A DNA stretch of 38,926 nt, taken from Candidatus Dojkabacteria bacterium (GTDB lineage Bacteria > Patescibacteriota > Dojkabacteria > SC72). The stretch lies in the NCBI GenBank assembly GCA_028694805.1, contig JAQVKD010000001.1, positions 89,549-128,474 of the forward strand, given 5' to 3'. The notes under the pieces were generated by a model that was not told the origin of the DNA, did not search any database, and saw nothing but the letters and a program-made list of their open reading frames with translations. How positions within the stretch are numbered: the first letter of the stretch is position 1; each line of letters begins with the position of its first letter. Below, one piece after another: positions 18,329 through 26,919 of this stretch. Made by a program: the position numbers and the translations under genes.

Positions 18329-18970
18329 TTATATATCTCCTTCACAATTACTTTTAATTTCATTTGTTAGATTTCTGACATTATAATAACCATACTCTTG
18401 AATACATCTTTTCCATTCCTCTATAAATTCATCGCCTAGTTCAACATTTACATTTTTAAGTTCTAAAATTCTATTTCTAAATTCTTTTTCTAATGTAACT
18501 TTAGAATCCTCAGAATCTCTTATTCTTTTGACTTCTCCTATGCTTAGCTGTCTCTTAAAAATGACCTGTAGACCGTTTCTATCTTCAATTAATTTTCCTA
18601 TCTCACATCCAATATCAGCACACATCTTGACAAGAACACGATAAAACTCTCCCTCTTCACCTTTGTAAATCATCAACACAGGAGGACTTTCATTAACGTT
18701 TATTGTATCAAACACCACTACCTTTAACGCATCAACATCATTACTCCACAATCCAGTGGCTCCTTTTCTATTCCTAATATTTGTATCATTGATTACTCTA
18801 TTTTCACATTTAAAAATCTTGTATATTCCAACAATTTCATTATACGGAACATCCTCAGTTAACTTTTTATCGTTCCATATAACATTAAATCTTGTTCTCA
18901 AGTTCTGTAACTTATGTTTATTGAGTTGATACATATTCCACTCAAAAAATATAGTAGTATATGAATTCAT
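18329..18970 (-). CDS. Hypothetical protein
   Basis: 213-aa ORF directly upstream of the polB operon. Confidence 0.65.
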   Translation of the reverse strand: MNSYTTIFFEWNMYQLNKHKLQNLRTRFNVIWNDKKLTEDVPYNEIVGIYKIFKCENRVINDTNIRNRKGATGLWSNDVDALKVVVFDTINVNESPPVLMIYKGEEGEFYRVLVKMCADIGCEIGKLIEDRNGLQVIFKRQLSIGEVKRIRDSEDSKVTLEKEFRNRILELKNVNVELGDEFIEEWKRCIQEYGYYNVRNLTNEIKSNCEGDI

Positions 18971-19004
18971 TTCTATTTCCCTGTTTCAACTTAATCATTT
19001 AAGC

Positions 19005-19062
19005 AGACAAAGAAGCAAATACATGCTGTTGAGGTAAGAGAGGATGGCTCTCTTCTTTGTCT
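19005..19062. repeat. Nested inverted repeat in the 18971-19080 intergenic gap
   Basis: AGACAAAGAAG (19005-19015) / CTTCTTTGTCT (19052-19062), plus internal AAGAGAG (19036-19042) / CTCTCTT (19048-19054). Confidence 0.75.
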
Positions 19063-19080
19063 ATTGCCATGAAAAAGTCT

Positions 19081-19269
19081 TTAATAATCAAATAATCTCG
19101 CTTGATTTTTATCTTTTTTCTTCTGTTCAATATTTATGTTGACATCCTCATTTTCTACATTAATATTTATATTAATTACTTTTTTATCATCCCTTTTAGG
19201 TATATTAACTTTAAATATTTCATCCATTTCATTGATATCTCCTTCTATTCTTTTCAATCTTTTCCACAT
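19081..19269 (-). CDS. Small protein with C-terminal PIP-box
   Basis: 62 aa; ends DKNQARLFDY* (QxxLxxY). Confidence 0.7.
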   Translation of the reverse strand: MWKRLKRIEGDINEMDEIFKVNIPKRDDKKVINININVENEDVNINIEQKKKDKNQARLFDY

Positions 19270-19514
19270 CTCCTTTCTAAATCTTCTGGACTCATTTCAT
19301 TCTTAAGAATAAATTTTTTCTTATGATCAACAGATCTCTGTTCAAAAAACTTCACATAATCAGTTTTTGCAATAACTTCTCCAAATGAATTTCCCTCAGC
19401 TATTTCAGCTTTAAATCCGAAGTTATTAAATAAATAAGGACTTTGTCTGAAACCTATTCCATATTTTCCTTCTATAATAGTTACCATTTTAATCACTCCT
19501 TTAACCATTATCAA
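19254..19514 (-). CDS. Hypothetical protein
   Basis: 86-aa ORF with GGAGTGAT RBS upstream of an internal Met. Confidence 0.55.
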   Translation of the reverse strand: MIMVKGVIKMVTIIEGKYGIGFRQSPYLFNNFGFKAEIAEGNSFGEVIAKTDYVKFFEQRSVDHKKKFILKNEMSPEDLERRCGKD

Positions 19515-19723
19515 TTATGAACTTCACCAATTGCTCTCGCAACCACATCTTTGAATTCAATAAGTTTTTTCATTTTGACGAGTTTATTCTTGTCATGATA
19601 AGACGACTTGTAATCAGATTCTATAAATATGATCTCATTTATCAAATCTTTCAAATCCTGTTCAATGAATCTTAAATCGATATATCTTATCACTTCTTTG
19701 GTTTTTACTTCCATGATTATCAC
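19511..19723 (-). CDS. Hypothetical protein
   Basis: 70-aa ORF in operon. Confidence 0.5.
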   Translation of the reverse strand: MIIMEVKTKEVIRYIDLRFIEQDLKDLINEIIFIESDYKSSYHDKNKLVKMKKLIEFKDVVARAIGEVHN

Positions 19724-19807
19724 TCTTTTTATTCTAAAAAATTAATAATTGGAACAGTAAACATTATCAGAAAACTGTCCAATTATCACTCATTTCTTGT
19801 TACACTT

Positions 19808-20419
19808 TCAGAACTGACTCGATGCAGATTTTGTATTCGAAACTGCATTCATGAGATCGTCACGAAGTGTAAACTTATAGACCACTGGTGGTTCCATTCC
19901 TGTTGCTATTCCTGCTCCTTCTCCAGAACCAGAGATTGTGCAGTGAGAACAACCAGTGCCATTGCATTTTGTGCATATCCTACTTCTCTTTGTTTTAGGT
20001 GCTGCCTTGTAATATGAAGCAGAAATGTCACCAACTTTTCCTATCATATCGTTGAAACGTGTCTCACGCTCTTGTTCTGTAATACCTTTCTTTATTCCAG
20101 CTGCCGCACCTATACTCCCAAGTAACGAATTTGACAGTGAAAGCTGCCTTATCCCTGGTCTGTCATAATACTCCCCCGTCATGAAAAATCCTTCCTTATT
20201 CTTGAACATGTCGTTAACAACCTTGCTCATAGCAACGGGAGTCCCGTCATCAAGTTTAGTCCATAATAACCTAACTGTAACAGGTGGTTCTTCTGGTGTT
20301 GGAAGTATTATTTTATCAAGTATTCCAGCCCTCTTTTCAATGTTCTCATCGTCCATTCCAAATGCGTTCATTGCATCGCTAATGCTTGCTCCGCTTTTTT
20401 GACTTTTGTTGTCAGCCAT
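19808..20419 (-). CDS. Zn-ribbon-containing hypothetical protein (203 aa)
   Basis: ICTKCNGTGCSHCTISGSG (CxxC..CxxC), GAGGTGA RBS. Confidence 0.7.
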   Translation of the reverse strand: MADNKSQKSGASISDAMNAFGMDDENIEKRAGILDKIILPTPEEPPVTVRLLWTKLDDGTPVAMSKVVNDMFKNKEGFFMTGEYYDRPGIRQLSLSNSLLGSIGAAAGIKKGITEQERETRFNDMIGKVGDISASYYKAAPKTKRSRICTKCNGTGCSHCTISGSGEGAGIATGMEPPVVYKFTLRDDLMNAVSNTKSASSQF

Positions 20420-20510
20420 TTTTATTTCACCTCATTTTCTTGATTTATTATTTCTTGGTTTTCTATTCATTGTTTCTTTATTCTGTACATAGCATTATCT
20501 ATGAACTTTC

Positions 20511-20523
20511 ACTAATCATTAGT
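20511..20523. promoter_or_regulatory. Palindromic operator-like site ACTAATcATTAGT
   Basis: Perfect 6-bp arms around one central base, about 90 nt upstream of the 20419 start. Confidence 0.4.
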
Positions 20524-20713
20524 CAACAACAAAAGAAATTTCATCAATGCATTTATGCACGAAGTGAGATTTCCAGACTTGCATTGTTCCCTTTTGTTAT
20601 ATTTGACTGACAAGTGAAAGGTTTGCTCCTGCTATTCGCAAATTTAATCATAGTTCGTTTTTTTTGTTTCTTTAATTTCCTTTTACATCATCAACTCCTT
20701 CTATAACTGATAA

Positions 20714-21109
20714 TCACCACTTTTTCCAGAGACATCTATAGACAATTTCTTCTGTCTTTCTATCACCAGGAATCATAAGTCCATCCTTCACTAAAAGCCA
20801 GATAACTAATCTCCTTGTGTTCATTCTTGCACCGGATATTTTCTTAGTTCTTTGTTTATAATATTCTTTTAATTTTCCCATTTTGTCAAGTCTAATATAT
20901 CCTGCCAATACTTCTGCAAAGTTTCCTTTTATAAATTCTGCTCTTCCGCATGTAGTACACACCGATCCATCTAAAATCCCTCTTTCTTTGTACTGCTTTC
21001 CACATATCTTACAGAAGACTGCTCCGCTCACTCTTTGGAACATCTCAGTTCTCTCATCACCTGAACTTCCTTTATTGCTCTTTAATATCATCTCTTGTAC
21101 GAGCTCCAT
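20714..21109 (-). CDS. Zn-ribbon protein
   Basis: FCKICGKQYKERGILDGSVCTTCGRAEFI. Confidence 0.65.
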   Translation of the reverse strand: MELVQEMILKSNKGSSGDERTEMFQRVSGAVFCKICGKQYKERGILDGSVCTTCGRAEFIKGNFAEVLAGYIRLDKMGKLKEYYKQRTKKISGARMNTRRLVIWLLVKDGLMIPGDRKTEEIVYRCLWKKW

Positions 21110-21141
21110 TTAATATTTCCTCCTTAAATATCCATTTTACA

Positions 21142-22323
21142 TTACGTCTCAACCAACGGATTATATTCATCACTACTCAATTCAAAAGTCCACGCAACTG
21201 CTCCCCTAACATTCCTTGTTCTTTCTTCTACAGGTACACCTAAGAACGTTTCTTTTCCAGTAGAATGGTCTTGAACCTTAACAACTCTGCACACCACATC
21301 ACCAAGTCTAAAGTCAATAACTTCATCAGTTAATTGGATAACTTTACCATCAATCACTTTTTCTTTAACTCTTCTATCAAGAACTTTTCCATTCAGTTCG
21401 TTCAACACCTTTGAATATCCAACATACTGAATAACACATGCTTTCTGTTCAGTATTTCTCATTGAAACAATAAACTTTCCATCAACATCCTTCTTCACAA
21501 ACACCCTATCATATAACCCAGGTTCAAAATACACCCCATTCACAAAATGAAGTCCATATCCATCTCCCCACTCAATAGCATAACCATCATTACAACTCAT
21601 CCTTCCTTTATCATCTCTTCTTATATACAGTGGATTCCTACATAACACCGCCACATTATCTAAATAAACCGACATAAACACTCCACTACTCACATACTTT
21701 TCATACCTATCAAAATCATCTAACTTCACAACACCGAATCTTTTAAAATATGAATAGAATGACACTGATGAAATCTCCCATAAGCCATCATAAGAAAAAC
21801 TAAAGAACTTTCCAACTTGATTCCCGACTTGATTCTCGACTTGATTCCAGACTTGATTCTTGACTTGATTCCAGACTTGATTCTCGACTTGATTCCAGAC
21901 TTGATTCTTGACTTGATTCCAGACTTGATCCCAGACTTGATCCCAGACTTGATTCTTGACTTGATTATAGACTTGATTCTTGACTTGATTCTTGACTTGA
22001 TTCTTGACTTGATTCTTGACTTGAATCCAGACTTGAATCCAGACTTGATCCCTGACTTGATTATAGACTTGATTCTTGACTTGATTATAGACTTGATCCC
22101 TGACTTGATTCCCTGCTCGACTTAATATATTACAAGCATATTGACATCCTAAAGGCGAATCTACAATTATCACCATAGGTTCTTTCAACTCAGAAATTCC
22201 ATATAACCATTTAACACCATTAACTGCTTCTTTTTCGTCAAGTTTTTTGTTTAATAGTTCAATATACTCATTTCTAACAACTTTCATTAATTTTATTTGT
22301 TCATCGTTTAATTCTTTTAGCAT
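21142..22323 (-). CDS. DUF6745-like protein with a 25-unit xQVx tetrapeptide repeat
   Basis: C-term VPVEERTRNVRGAVAWTFELSSDEYNPLVET; central (NQVK/DQVW)n. Confidence 0.7.
   Translation of the reverse strand: MLKELNDEQIKLMKVVRNEYIELLNKKLDEKEAVNGVKWLYGISELKEPMVIIVDSPLGCQYACNILSRAGNQVRDQVYNQVKNQVYNQVRDQVWIQVWIQVKNQVKNQVKNQVKNQVYNQVKNQVWDQVWDQVWNQVKNQVWNQVENQVWNQVKNQVWNQVENQVGNQVGKFFSFSYDGLWEISSVSFYSYFKRFGVVKLDDFDRYEKYVSSGVFMSVYLDNVAVLCRNPLYIRRDDKGRMSCNDGYAIEWGDGYGLHFVNGVYFEPGLYDRVFVKKDVDGKFIVSMRNTEQKACVIQYVGYSKVLNELNGKVLDRRVKEKVIDGKVIQLTDEVIDFRLGDVVCRVVKVQDHSTGKETFLGVPVEERTRNVRGAVAWTFELSSDEYNPLVET
21811..22110 (-). repeat. 12-nt coding tandem repeat, about 25 units
   Basis: Repeats of the ttgattcttgac / ttgattccagac type; translates to NQVK/NQVW/DQVW/NQVY units. 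Confidence 0.95.
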
Positions 22324-22372
22324 TTTTATATCACTCCGTCCTATTTTAAAAGAAAATAAAACAACGGATTAT

Positions 22373-22687
22373 TTAATCCGTCACACTTCTTATACCTTCT
22401 ATCAAATCTAGTTCCCTTTGTCTTACTACCAACCACTCTCCTTCAGGAACTCCTATTTTCTCATGCTCTTCATGTATTAACTCTGCTTTGCCTTTCACCC
22501 GACACAATATTTGACCATTTCCATTATCATAAAATTTCACATCACCCTTCATGACATGAGAATGACCTGTTACTTCTCCGTATGCTAATACATACTGATT
22601 CTCTGCTATCTTTTTCAACTTCGATATACCAACATTCTTCTTAACAAGAAGAATGTCACCTTGTCTAACTTGTTGTACTTTACTCAT
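22373..22687 (-). CDS. Conserved phage-type protein next to DUF6745
   Basis: VRQGDILLVKK, YGEVTGHSHVM, LIHEEHEKIGVPEGEWLVVRQRELD. Confidence 0.7.
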   Translation of the reverse strand: MSKVQQVRQGDILLVKKNVGISKLKKIAENQYVLAYGEVTGHSHVMKGDVKFYDNGNGQILCRVKGKAELIHEEHEKIGVPEGEWLVVRQRELDLIEGIRSVTD

Positions 22688-22906
22688 ATTTTTTCACCTC
22701 TGAATTTATAATTCTCCATCATATGCAATATTTAGCAATCCAACAATTGCCATTTCAATTTCTGTCAAATTAGATAACTTAACAGGCTCTTCATTACTAT
22801 ATATCGTATCACTAATTAAATCTAGTTCAACTCTTTCTTGTAACTCTTTAATTATCTTTTCTGATATATCAATTTTCATAGTATTTCACCCTCTTTTTGT
22901 TTAAAA

Positions 22907-23341
22907 CTATTTTTTTTCACTCAAAATCTCAATCACAGAACTCCTCGCTTTCCGCAACAAAAGAATTTCTTGTAGCATTCTTTCCATGTATTCACTACAT
23001 CTTGCTTCTTTCCCGTTTTCAAGTCTGTTATATAAGTTTTCTTTTAAATATTCTTCTACAGCTAACCTCCCGTTAATAACCTCTATATCATTAATCACAT
23101 AAGATACTCTTTCACTGATTGCAAAGTCCAATATATGAATAGTTTTATTATCAAAATTTTCCATATTATTGATATAATTCTTTATCCAATTATAATCTTT
23201 CAGTGCTTTCAAATGTATTTCACAGAATGCACCTAAATCACCATTGCTACTACACAATGGACAACTTGCCTTTTTCTTTAAAGACTCCTCTTTAGATTCT
23301 TGTTCTTCCCACTTCTTATCTCCTAAAGACATTTCAATCAC
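22907..23341 (-). CDS. Hypothetical protein with CxxC
   Basis: SCPLCSSNGDLGAFCEIHLKAL near N-terminus. Confidence 0.6.
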   Translation of the reverse strand: MIEMSLGDKKWEEQESKEESLKKKASCPLCSSNGDLGAFCEIHLKALKDYNWIKNYINNMENFDNKTIHILDFAISERVSYVINDIEVINGRLAVEEYLKENLYNRLENGKEARCSEYMERMLQEILLLRKARSSVIEILSEKK

Positions 23342-23364
23342 TCACAATTATCCACAAATTTAGT

Positions 23365-23399
23365 ACTATATTAGTAACTCTTACTATATATACTTTCTG
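23365..23399 (-). promoter_or_regulatory. TATA promoter of the shared AAGAGTTA family
   Basis: Minus strand TATATATAGTAAGAGTTACTAATATAGT; nearly identical to 38776-38813. Confidence 0.6.
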
Positions 23400-23441
23400 A
23401 TTCGATTCAAATAAAATTATTTATAAGGTTATAAAAATCAA

Positions 23442-23993
23442 CTATGGTCTTGTTATCTTAAACACTCTTCTGACAAAAGGTTTATTGTTTGTTCCTTTTG
23501 TCTCCGCAATATTTGCCCTTTTTTTCTTTCTCTTTATTTTATCACCAGGAACCTTTCCATATCCAAACTCGCCCCACCAATATGGTTGTTTCCAATATTC
23601 CATTAAATTTTCATCCCATCCATATTTTGAATAGAACGAATAATCTTTCCGAAGAAGATTTGCTCTATGACTTGAACACAATCTTCTGTCTTCTAACCAA
23701 TCTGGTAAAACTATTACTACATTAACACTTCTATCAATGTAGATTTCCTTATAAATATGATTTCTCTTTCGAACTACTTTCCATTGATATAAACATTCAT
23801 TATAGTATAGAGCAAGTGCTAATGGATAATTTCTCCACATTTTAACTATTGGATGATTTGAATAATGGCTCGTTTTGCCATTAGCTACTATTTCATAAAT
23901 TTCCTTTGCTTCTAAAATCTGCTTATTCAACCTTCTGTCGTCTAGACATTCTGCTGATTCCTTAAAACTAGGAAATGGTAAAAATGTTTGCAT
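23442..23993 (-). CDS. Pyrimidine-dimer DNA glycosylase/endonuclease V-like (Pyr_excise) protein with C-terminal FKIT tail
   Basis: MQTFLPFPSFKESAECLDDRRLNKQILEAKEI...HPIVKMWRNYPLALALYYNECLYQW; C-term FVRRVFKITRP*. Likely start at 23993, not 24056. Confidence 0.75.
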   Translation of the reverse strand: MQTFLPFPSFKESAECLDDRRLNKQILEAKEIYEIVANGKTSHYSNHPIVKMWRNYPLALALYYNECLYQWKVVRKRNHIYKEIYIDRSVNVVIVLPDWLEDRRLCSSHRANLLRKDYSFYSKYGWDENLMEYWKQPYWWGEFGYGKVPGDKIKRKKKRANIAETKGTNNKPFVRRVFKITRP

Positions 23994-24012
23994 AAAAATC
24001 ACTAACTTTTCT

Positions 24013-24207
24013 TTAACAATCTTTATTATCATGAACCTTACAAGTAATACATTCACTTCCTGTTACAACTCGATAACCACAGCATATGACAGCCTTTCCA
24101 TCATATACTCGACCTACCCTGTTAGAACATGGCTTTAGTTCCACAAGATATGTTTTTTCACATTCCAGTTCTGTTTCATCTATTTTCTCTATTTCCATCT
24201 TCATCAC
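24013..24207 (-). CDS. Cys-rich small protein
   Basis: ELKPCSNRVGRVYDGKAVICCGYRVVTGSECITCKVHDNKDC. Confidence 0.55.
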   Translation of the reverse strand: MMKMEIEKIDETELECEKTYLVELKPCSNRVGRVYDGKAVICCGYRVVTGSECITCKVHDNKDC

Positions 24208-24481
24208 TCCATTTAAACTCGTTTTCTTTCAATCTTTCTTTCTCATCACCGAACATTTCATCAAATATATTATCACCCATTCTAAGATCTTCGAGTTTTT
24301 GCTTTTCATTAATAACTTTAAGTAAATCTTCAAATGAAAGATATGCTCCAAAAATTGCAACAACCACTGTAACTAATGAATTCCTTAATATAATATTAAC
24401 AACAGCAAGAATCAGAAGCAAGACTCCAAACAACGAATACACTACTATTTGTATTTTAAACTTGTTCATCTTATTTTTCAT
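24176..24481 (-). CDS. Small membrane protein
   Basis: Two hydrophobic segments: IVVYSLFGVLLLILAVVNIIL and LVTVVVAIFGAYL. Confidence 0.6.
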   Translation of the reverse strand: MKNKMNKFKIQIVVYSLFGVLLLILAVVNIILRNSLVTVVVAIFGAYLSFEDLLKVINEKQKLEDLRMGDNIFDEMFGDEKERLKENEFKWSDEDGNRENR

Positions 24482-24493
24482 TTTATCATCTCC

Positions 24494-24829
24494 TTATCTC
24501 ATCTTTTCATCTTCTGTTTTCCATTCTCTCATATTCAATCCTAATTCAAATCCAGCTTTAATAATTGAATCCTGAAGTAACATAAGAGCATCACCATAAT
24601 GATAGCCACAGTGCATAACAAAAACCAAATAATAAACCAATGTAGTACAAATTTCTCCATAAACTTCATCTATCAACTTTTCAGGTGTTATATCACCAAT
24701 ATCATCTCCCAACTCTTCTTTAATTTCATCTTTTGTTTTAAACATTGAAACAGGTATGTCAATCATCACCTTTATCTTCTCTTTTCTCTCGTCAATCAGT
24801 TTAAATTCTCTTTCTCTTATTACTTGCAT
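24494..24829 (-). CDS. Hypothetical protein
   Basis: 111-aa ORF. Confidence 0.55.
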   Translation of the reverse strand: MQVIREREFKLIDERKEKIKVMIDIPVSMFKTKDEIKEELGDDIGDITPEKLIDEVYGEICTTLVYYLVFVMHCGYHYGDALMLLQDSIIKAGFELGLNMREWKTEDEKMR

Positions 24830-24854
24830 CCTTAATCACACCTTTCAAATGTTG

Positions 24855-25166
24855 TCAATCAATCTCAATCAACTCAACGATATAAATTCCTGCAGGATCA
24901 GTCAAAAATTTATATATTTTCTCTTCTATAGATAGAAAATGTATTGACACCAATACCCCCATTTCAACGTCTTTTTGAAATCTCCCAATAATATTACTAT
25001 CAATACACATTCCTCTATTATCTGTGATATGATGAACTACAGCATAAGCAATTTTCGCATCATCAGAAACTGAACTCACGACTCTCATTTTCTTATGCTC
25101 ACTCTCGGATTTTTTAAATAATTCCTTTTGTAATTCTCTTGCTTTATATATATCCATATTTTTCAC
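24855..25166 (-). CDS. Hypothetical protein, paralogue of 8433-8720
   Basis: MDIYKARELQKELF...GIYIVELIEID versus MDIYEARNVQKVLF...GLYAVEIIEID. Confidence 0.65.
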   Translation of the reverse strand: MKNMDIYKARELQKELFKKSESEHKKMRVVSSVSDDAKIAYAVVHHITDNRGMCIDSNIIGRFQKDVEMGVLVSIHFLSIEEKIYKFLTDPAGIYIVELIEID

Positions 25167-25176
25167 CTCTAATCAA

Positions 25177-25503
25177 TCATCTACTCTCACTATTTAACCA
25201 TTTCCACGCCAATCCCAATCCTCTTCCAACACCTCTCATCACAATATCTAATCCTGTATCTGGTGTATGCTCAATCTCTTTTCTCTTAACTTTTACAACC
25301 TCTCTTCTTGTTCTTTCAGCAGAAATATTTCCATTTTTCTGCACTGAAGTTTTTTGAGAATAATGTCTTAATTTCTTATCTTCTTTCTTAAAATCACTTT
25401 CACTAAGAACTCCCATACTAATAAATTTTGATACTAATTCTGGAGGAAGCTCTGATACCTTTTGCTTCTTCTGCCCTCCTATTGAAATCCACTTTTCGGA
25501 AAT
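25177..25503 (-). CDS. Hypothetical basic protein, probable ATT start at 25503
   Basis: Frame is open upstream of the annotated ATG (25416): ..SEKWISIGGQKKQKVSELPPELVSKFISMGVLSESDF; GGAGGT lies 6 nt before ATT. Confidence 0.5.
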   Translation of the reverse strand: MSEKWISIGGQKKQKVSELPPELVSKFISMGVLSESDFKKEDKKLRHYSQKTSVQKNGNISAERTRREVVKVKRKEIEHTPDTGLDIVMRGVGRGLGLAWKWLNSESR

Positions 25504-25527
25504 GTTAATACCTCCATTAATTTATCT

Positions 25528-26064
25528 CTAAATATTTTTATTTCTCCAATTCAAAAACTCTCTAAATAGGTCAAATGGAACATTGGTTATTTTGGAAGAA
25601 TAACCATCTCCGCTATTCAGCTTTTTATCTTCAACCAATCTATCTATAAATTTCATTTCTTCAGTTTTGCTTTCATCGCCCACTATTTTTATGCCACTGT
25701 ATTCGCAGAACTTTATAATATCATCATATATCTTCTTTCCTAATGGACAATCCATAACAACTGTAAACATTCCAATATAATGAAATAAAAATGGATATGT
25801 TTTACAAACATCTGAACGTTTGTTATAAACATTGCATCTATTCTTGTTAAGAAACGGACAAGGAAGTTTCAATGTTACACATACATCATCTCTCCTTTGT
25901 ATATGTTCAGATTTTAGTAGTAAACCTAACCTTATCACGTCCTCCTTGAATATCGTAAGTCTCTCATTTTTACAGCACCGTCCACACTGTTGACATCCTC
26001 CATACTCTTTTAGTAACTTCTTGATATTAAATTCTTCTAATAGACGTTTATGAAATGGTAACAT
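25528..26064 (-). CDS. YkgJ-like CxxCxxCC metal-cluster protein
   Basis: QCGRCCKNERLTIF, KLPCPFLNKNRCNVYNKRSDVCKTYPFLF. Confidence 0.82.
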   Translation of the reverse strand: MLPFHKRLLEEFNIKKLLKEYGGCQQCGRCCKNERLTIFKEDVIRLGLLLKSEHIQRRDDVCVTLKLPCPFLNKNRCNVYNKRSDVCKTYPFLFHYIGMFTVVMDCPLGKKIYDDIIKFCEYSGIKIVGDESKTEEMKFIDRLVEDKKLNSGDGYSSKITNVPFDLFREFLNWRNKNI

Positions 26065-26117
26065 TTTATATTACCTCATAACCCATCTTTCTTGTCTTTC
26101 TTTATATTCATTTTATA

Positions 26118-26438
26118 TCACTCCAGTTTTATAGATCTTTCTCTAATAACGTTCTTAACAATTTCCTCTAGATTACTTTCCCATTCTTCAAATACTATAG
26201 ATAATCTATCTCTAAAATTTTCAACTATTTCACAAATTTCATCATCTGTCAGCAATCCAACAGGATTTTTTGAAGTTATTATTCCACCTAAAATGTGATA
26301 TATCTCCTCTTCATCCAATTCCCAACAACACCATTTTCGATATTTACTTCTTCTTAGTTCCTCTTGTTCTTTTATTTCTCTGTTCTTAACATCTATTTTG
26401 AGCCGATGCTTTATTTTCTCTGTATTCAAATTTTCCAT
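26118..26438 (-). CDS. Hypothetical protein
   Basis: 106-aa ORF; its TGA stop is embedded in a GGAGTGAT RBS. Confidence 0.55.
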   Translation of the reverse strand: MENLNTEKIKHRLKIDVKNREIKEQEELRRSKYRKWCCWELDEEEIYHILGGIITSKNPVGLLTDDEICEIVENFRDRLSIVFEEWESNLEEIVKNVIRERSIKLE

Positions 26439-26463
26439 TTCATATCACTCCTTTTCATTTTTT

Positions 26464-26664
26464 TTAAATACTATCATTATTCCAATATAAATTTTTAGTT
26501 TCCTGACACTCCTTATTTTCATTATCATATATCTCAACAACTGTATCTTTTCTTATTACAGAATCATCACAATTAACACATGAAAAATCAGGACTATTTT
26601 TATCACCATAGTGACATGTGTAATACGGACATACAACAATAAATTGAACTTTAGCTCCTCTCAT
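26464..26664 (-). CDS. Cys-rich small protein
   Basis: CPYYTCHYGDKNSPDFSCVNCDDS. Confidence 0.55.
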   Translation of the reverse strand: MRGAKVQFIVVCPYYTCHYGDKNSPDFSCVNCDDSVIRKDTVVEIYDNENKECQETKNLYWNNDSI

Positions 26665-26891
26665 AATTCCTCCTTATTAACCTTCACAATCACGATTCCG
26701 AAATCAGCATTTCCTCCCCAACACTCAATTTTTCCATCCGAATAAAAATTTATAGGTTCTTCATCAACACACCATCCTTCAGCTAATTCCTTAGCTCTTA
26801 TTCTTGCTCCATCGATACTATCTTTCTCATCAACCTTTTCATACTTCTTATTCAAGACAAAATCATATTCATATAGTTCATATTTTTCCAT
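26661..26891 (-). CDS. Hypothetical protein
   Basis: 76-aa ORF, ATGA coupling to the next ORF. Confidence 0.55.
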   Translation of the reverse strand: MEKYELYEYDFVLNKKYEKVDEKDSIDGARIRAKELAEGWCVDEEPINFYSDGKIECWGGNADFGIVIVKVNKEEL

Positions 26892-26919
26892 ATTTTATAT
26901 CACTCCTTTCATGACTTTA

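Noticed and set aside
21811-22110. CRISPR-like array
   Set aside because: The 12-nt in-frame repeat has no spacers and codes for protein.
21817-22125. Plus-strand ORF MIPDLILDLIPDLILDL...
   Set aside because: Antisense shadow of the 12-nt coding repeat; the minus frame is embedded in a full-length conserved protein.
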